Below are positions 60,306-64,000 of a DNA stretch of 64,000 nucleotides, piece by piece (the stretch's first letter is position 1; each line of letters opens with the position of its first letter). Location: positions 2,604,001 through 2,668,000 of the forward strand of contig NZ_CP029642.1 of the NCBI RefSeq assembly GCF_003268655.1, given 5' to 3'. The notes beneath the pieces were generated by a model, which was not told where the DNA came from, ran no database searches, and saw only the letters and a program-made list of their open reading frames with translations. Source of the DNA: Arthrobacter dokdonellae (lineage in GTDB: Bacteria > Actinomycetota > Actinomycetes > Actinomycetales > Micrococcaceae). Made by a program: the position numbers and the translations under genes.

Positions 60306-60335
60306 AACCTATCCGCACCTGGGCGCCAAAATCAA
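60306..60335 (-). promoter_or_regulatory. Promoter of mihF-gmk
   Basis: TTGATT (60330-60335), 18 nt, TAGGTT (60306-60311) on the reverse strand. It predicts a start near 60299 and a 53-nt leader ending in the AGGAG site of mihF. It lets the downstream genes be expressed apart from pyrF-carB. Confidence 0.55.
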
Positions 60336-60360
60336 TCCACCGGGGGCGCCGCCTGCCGCG

Positions 60361-61219
60361 TCAAAGTCCGCGCAGCGATTTCTCGGCCGCGCGCCGCAGC
60401 GCACCCGCGCCGGGCCCTGCCTGCAGTATGCCGCGGCTGGAGGTGGCCAGGACCGCCGGGTAGGCGGCGCCGAACGTCTTCCTGATGTCCGACGCCGTTG
60501 CCCCCTGCGCGCCGAGCCCGGGCGCAAGGATGGGCCCGTGCACGGCAGCCAGGTCGATGTCCAGCTCCGCCAGCGCCGTCCCCACCGTGGCGCCGACGAC
60601 CAGGCCCACGGGGCCCAGGACATCTGCGGCGTGGCGCTGGTTTTCGACGGCTGCCGCGTGGGCGATGCGACGGGCCACGGAATCGGCGCCGCCCACATGC
60701 TGGACCGATGCTCCTTCGGGGTTGGAGGTCAGGGCGAGCACAAAGACCCCCCTGCCGTTGGCAGCGGCCACGTCGAGCGCCGGCCGCAGCGATTCAAAGC
60801 CCAGGTAGGGGCTCAGCGTCACCGCGTCCGCGGCAAGGGCCGAACCGTCACGCAGCCACGCGTCGGCGTAGCCCGCCATGGTGGATCCGATGTCCCCGCG
60901 CTTGGCGTCCGCAATGGTGAGCACTCCTGCCCGGGCCGCCGCCGCAAGGAGTTCCTCCAGTACGGCGAACCCGGCCGAGCCATGCCGTTCGTAGAGCGCC
61001 ACCTGAGGCTTGATGGCTGCGGCCACGGGAGCCACGGCATCCAGCACCGTCTGGGAAAACGTGCGCAGGGCGTTCACGGAGTCGTCCAGGCCCCAGGCCG
61101 CCAGCAGCCCGGGGTGCGGGTCGACGCCCACGCAGAGCTGTCCCCTGGCGTGCATGGCCTCGGCCAGGCGGGAGCCGAAGGGTTCCCGGGCGCCGGCGCC
61201 GGGGGCCGCCGCGCCCGAC

Positions 61220-61227
<8 letters not shown>
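60361..61227 (-). CDS. pyrF: Orotidine 5'-phosphate decarboxylase (type 2)
   Basis: Last step of UMP synthesis, decarboxylation of OMP. 288 residues, a TIM barrel of the long type 2. [17 protein letters not shown] and the catalytic [15 protein letters not shown] are clear; GAT and [10 protein letters not shown] at the C-terminal phosphate site follow. The ATG overlaps the carB stop by 8 nt (ATGCCTGA), so translation is coupled to carB. Confidence 0.96.

Positions 61228-64000
<2,773 letters not shown>

Overview
The window reads as chromosome of a high-GC actinobacterium of the family Micrococcaceae, most likely Arthrobacter or a close relative. This rests on gene order and protein style (carB-pyrF-mihF-gmk-rpoZ-coaBC-metK-priA, hrcA-dnaJ-rsmE, phoH-ybeY-corC-era, comEA-comEC-holA next to rpsT and lepA), on mihF and DUF3043/DUF3097 genes, and on frequent GTG/TTG starts. 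No rRNA, tRNA or CRISPR array was seen.

Layout. 1-7.5 kb: erpA (cut by the edge), an M20 peptidase divergent from a DUF3043 gene, an aldo/keto reductase, pyrD, and an FAD dehydrogenase coupled to an alpha/beta hydrolase. 7.55-13.28 kb: a complete Tn3-family transposon with 38-bp inverted repeats and a perfect 5-bp target duplication (TTTTC). It carries tnpR, tnpA and two low-GC cargo genes of unknown function. 13.3-24.8 kb: uppS, recO, leuA, an M13 metallopeptidase, an LCP ligase, and phoH-ybeY-corC-era. 25-35.4 kb: a GerMN lipoprotein, hrcA-dnaJ-rsmE under a CIRCE operator, DUF3097, DUF4870, lepA-hemW, a PemK/MazF-like gene without antitoxin, and rpsT. 35.4-43 kb: holA, comEC, comEA, a DegV protein and leuS. 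43-48.5 kb: glycerol genes glpD-glpF-glpK with a divergent SorC-type regulator. 48.5-53.7 kb: a second aldo/keto reductase, a hydrolase, a GT4 glycosyltransferase and a DUF222/HNH protein. 53.9-64 kb: the priA...carB cluster, with carB running off the right edge.

The main hidden layer is regulatory. At many genes a TANNNT box lies exactly 6 or 7 nt before an ATG or GTG, the signature of leaderless transcripts; it fixes several starts. The same geometry marks very short leader ORFs before leuS (MHTTLLLS, with three adjacent Leu codons, followed by a hairpin and a terminator-like hairpin) and before leuA (MRTGMLRLSCRGEA, followed by a hairpin). This suggests leucine-responsive attenuation of both leucyl-tRNA synthetase and leucine biosynthesis. 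A longer leaderless upstream ORF precedes rpsT. All of these are sequence-based inferences.

Functionally the window is mostly housekeeping: pyrimidine synthesis (pyrD, pyrF, carB), leucine supply and charging (leuA, leuS), heat-shock control (hrcA, dnaJ), replication and DNA uptake (priA, holA, recO, comEA, comEC), translation factors and wall synthesis (uppS, LCP). The accessory parts are the transposon, the HNH gene and possibly the FAD dehydrogenase/hydrolase pair.
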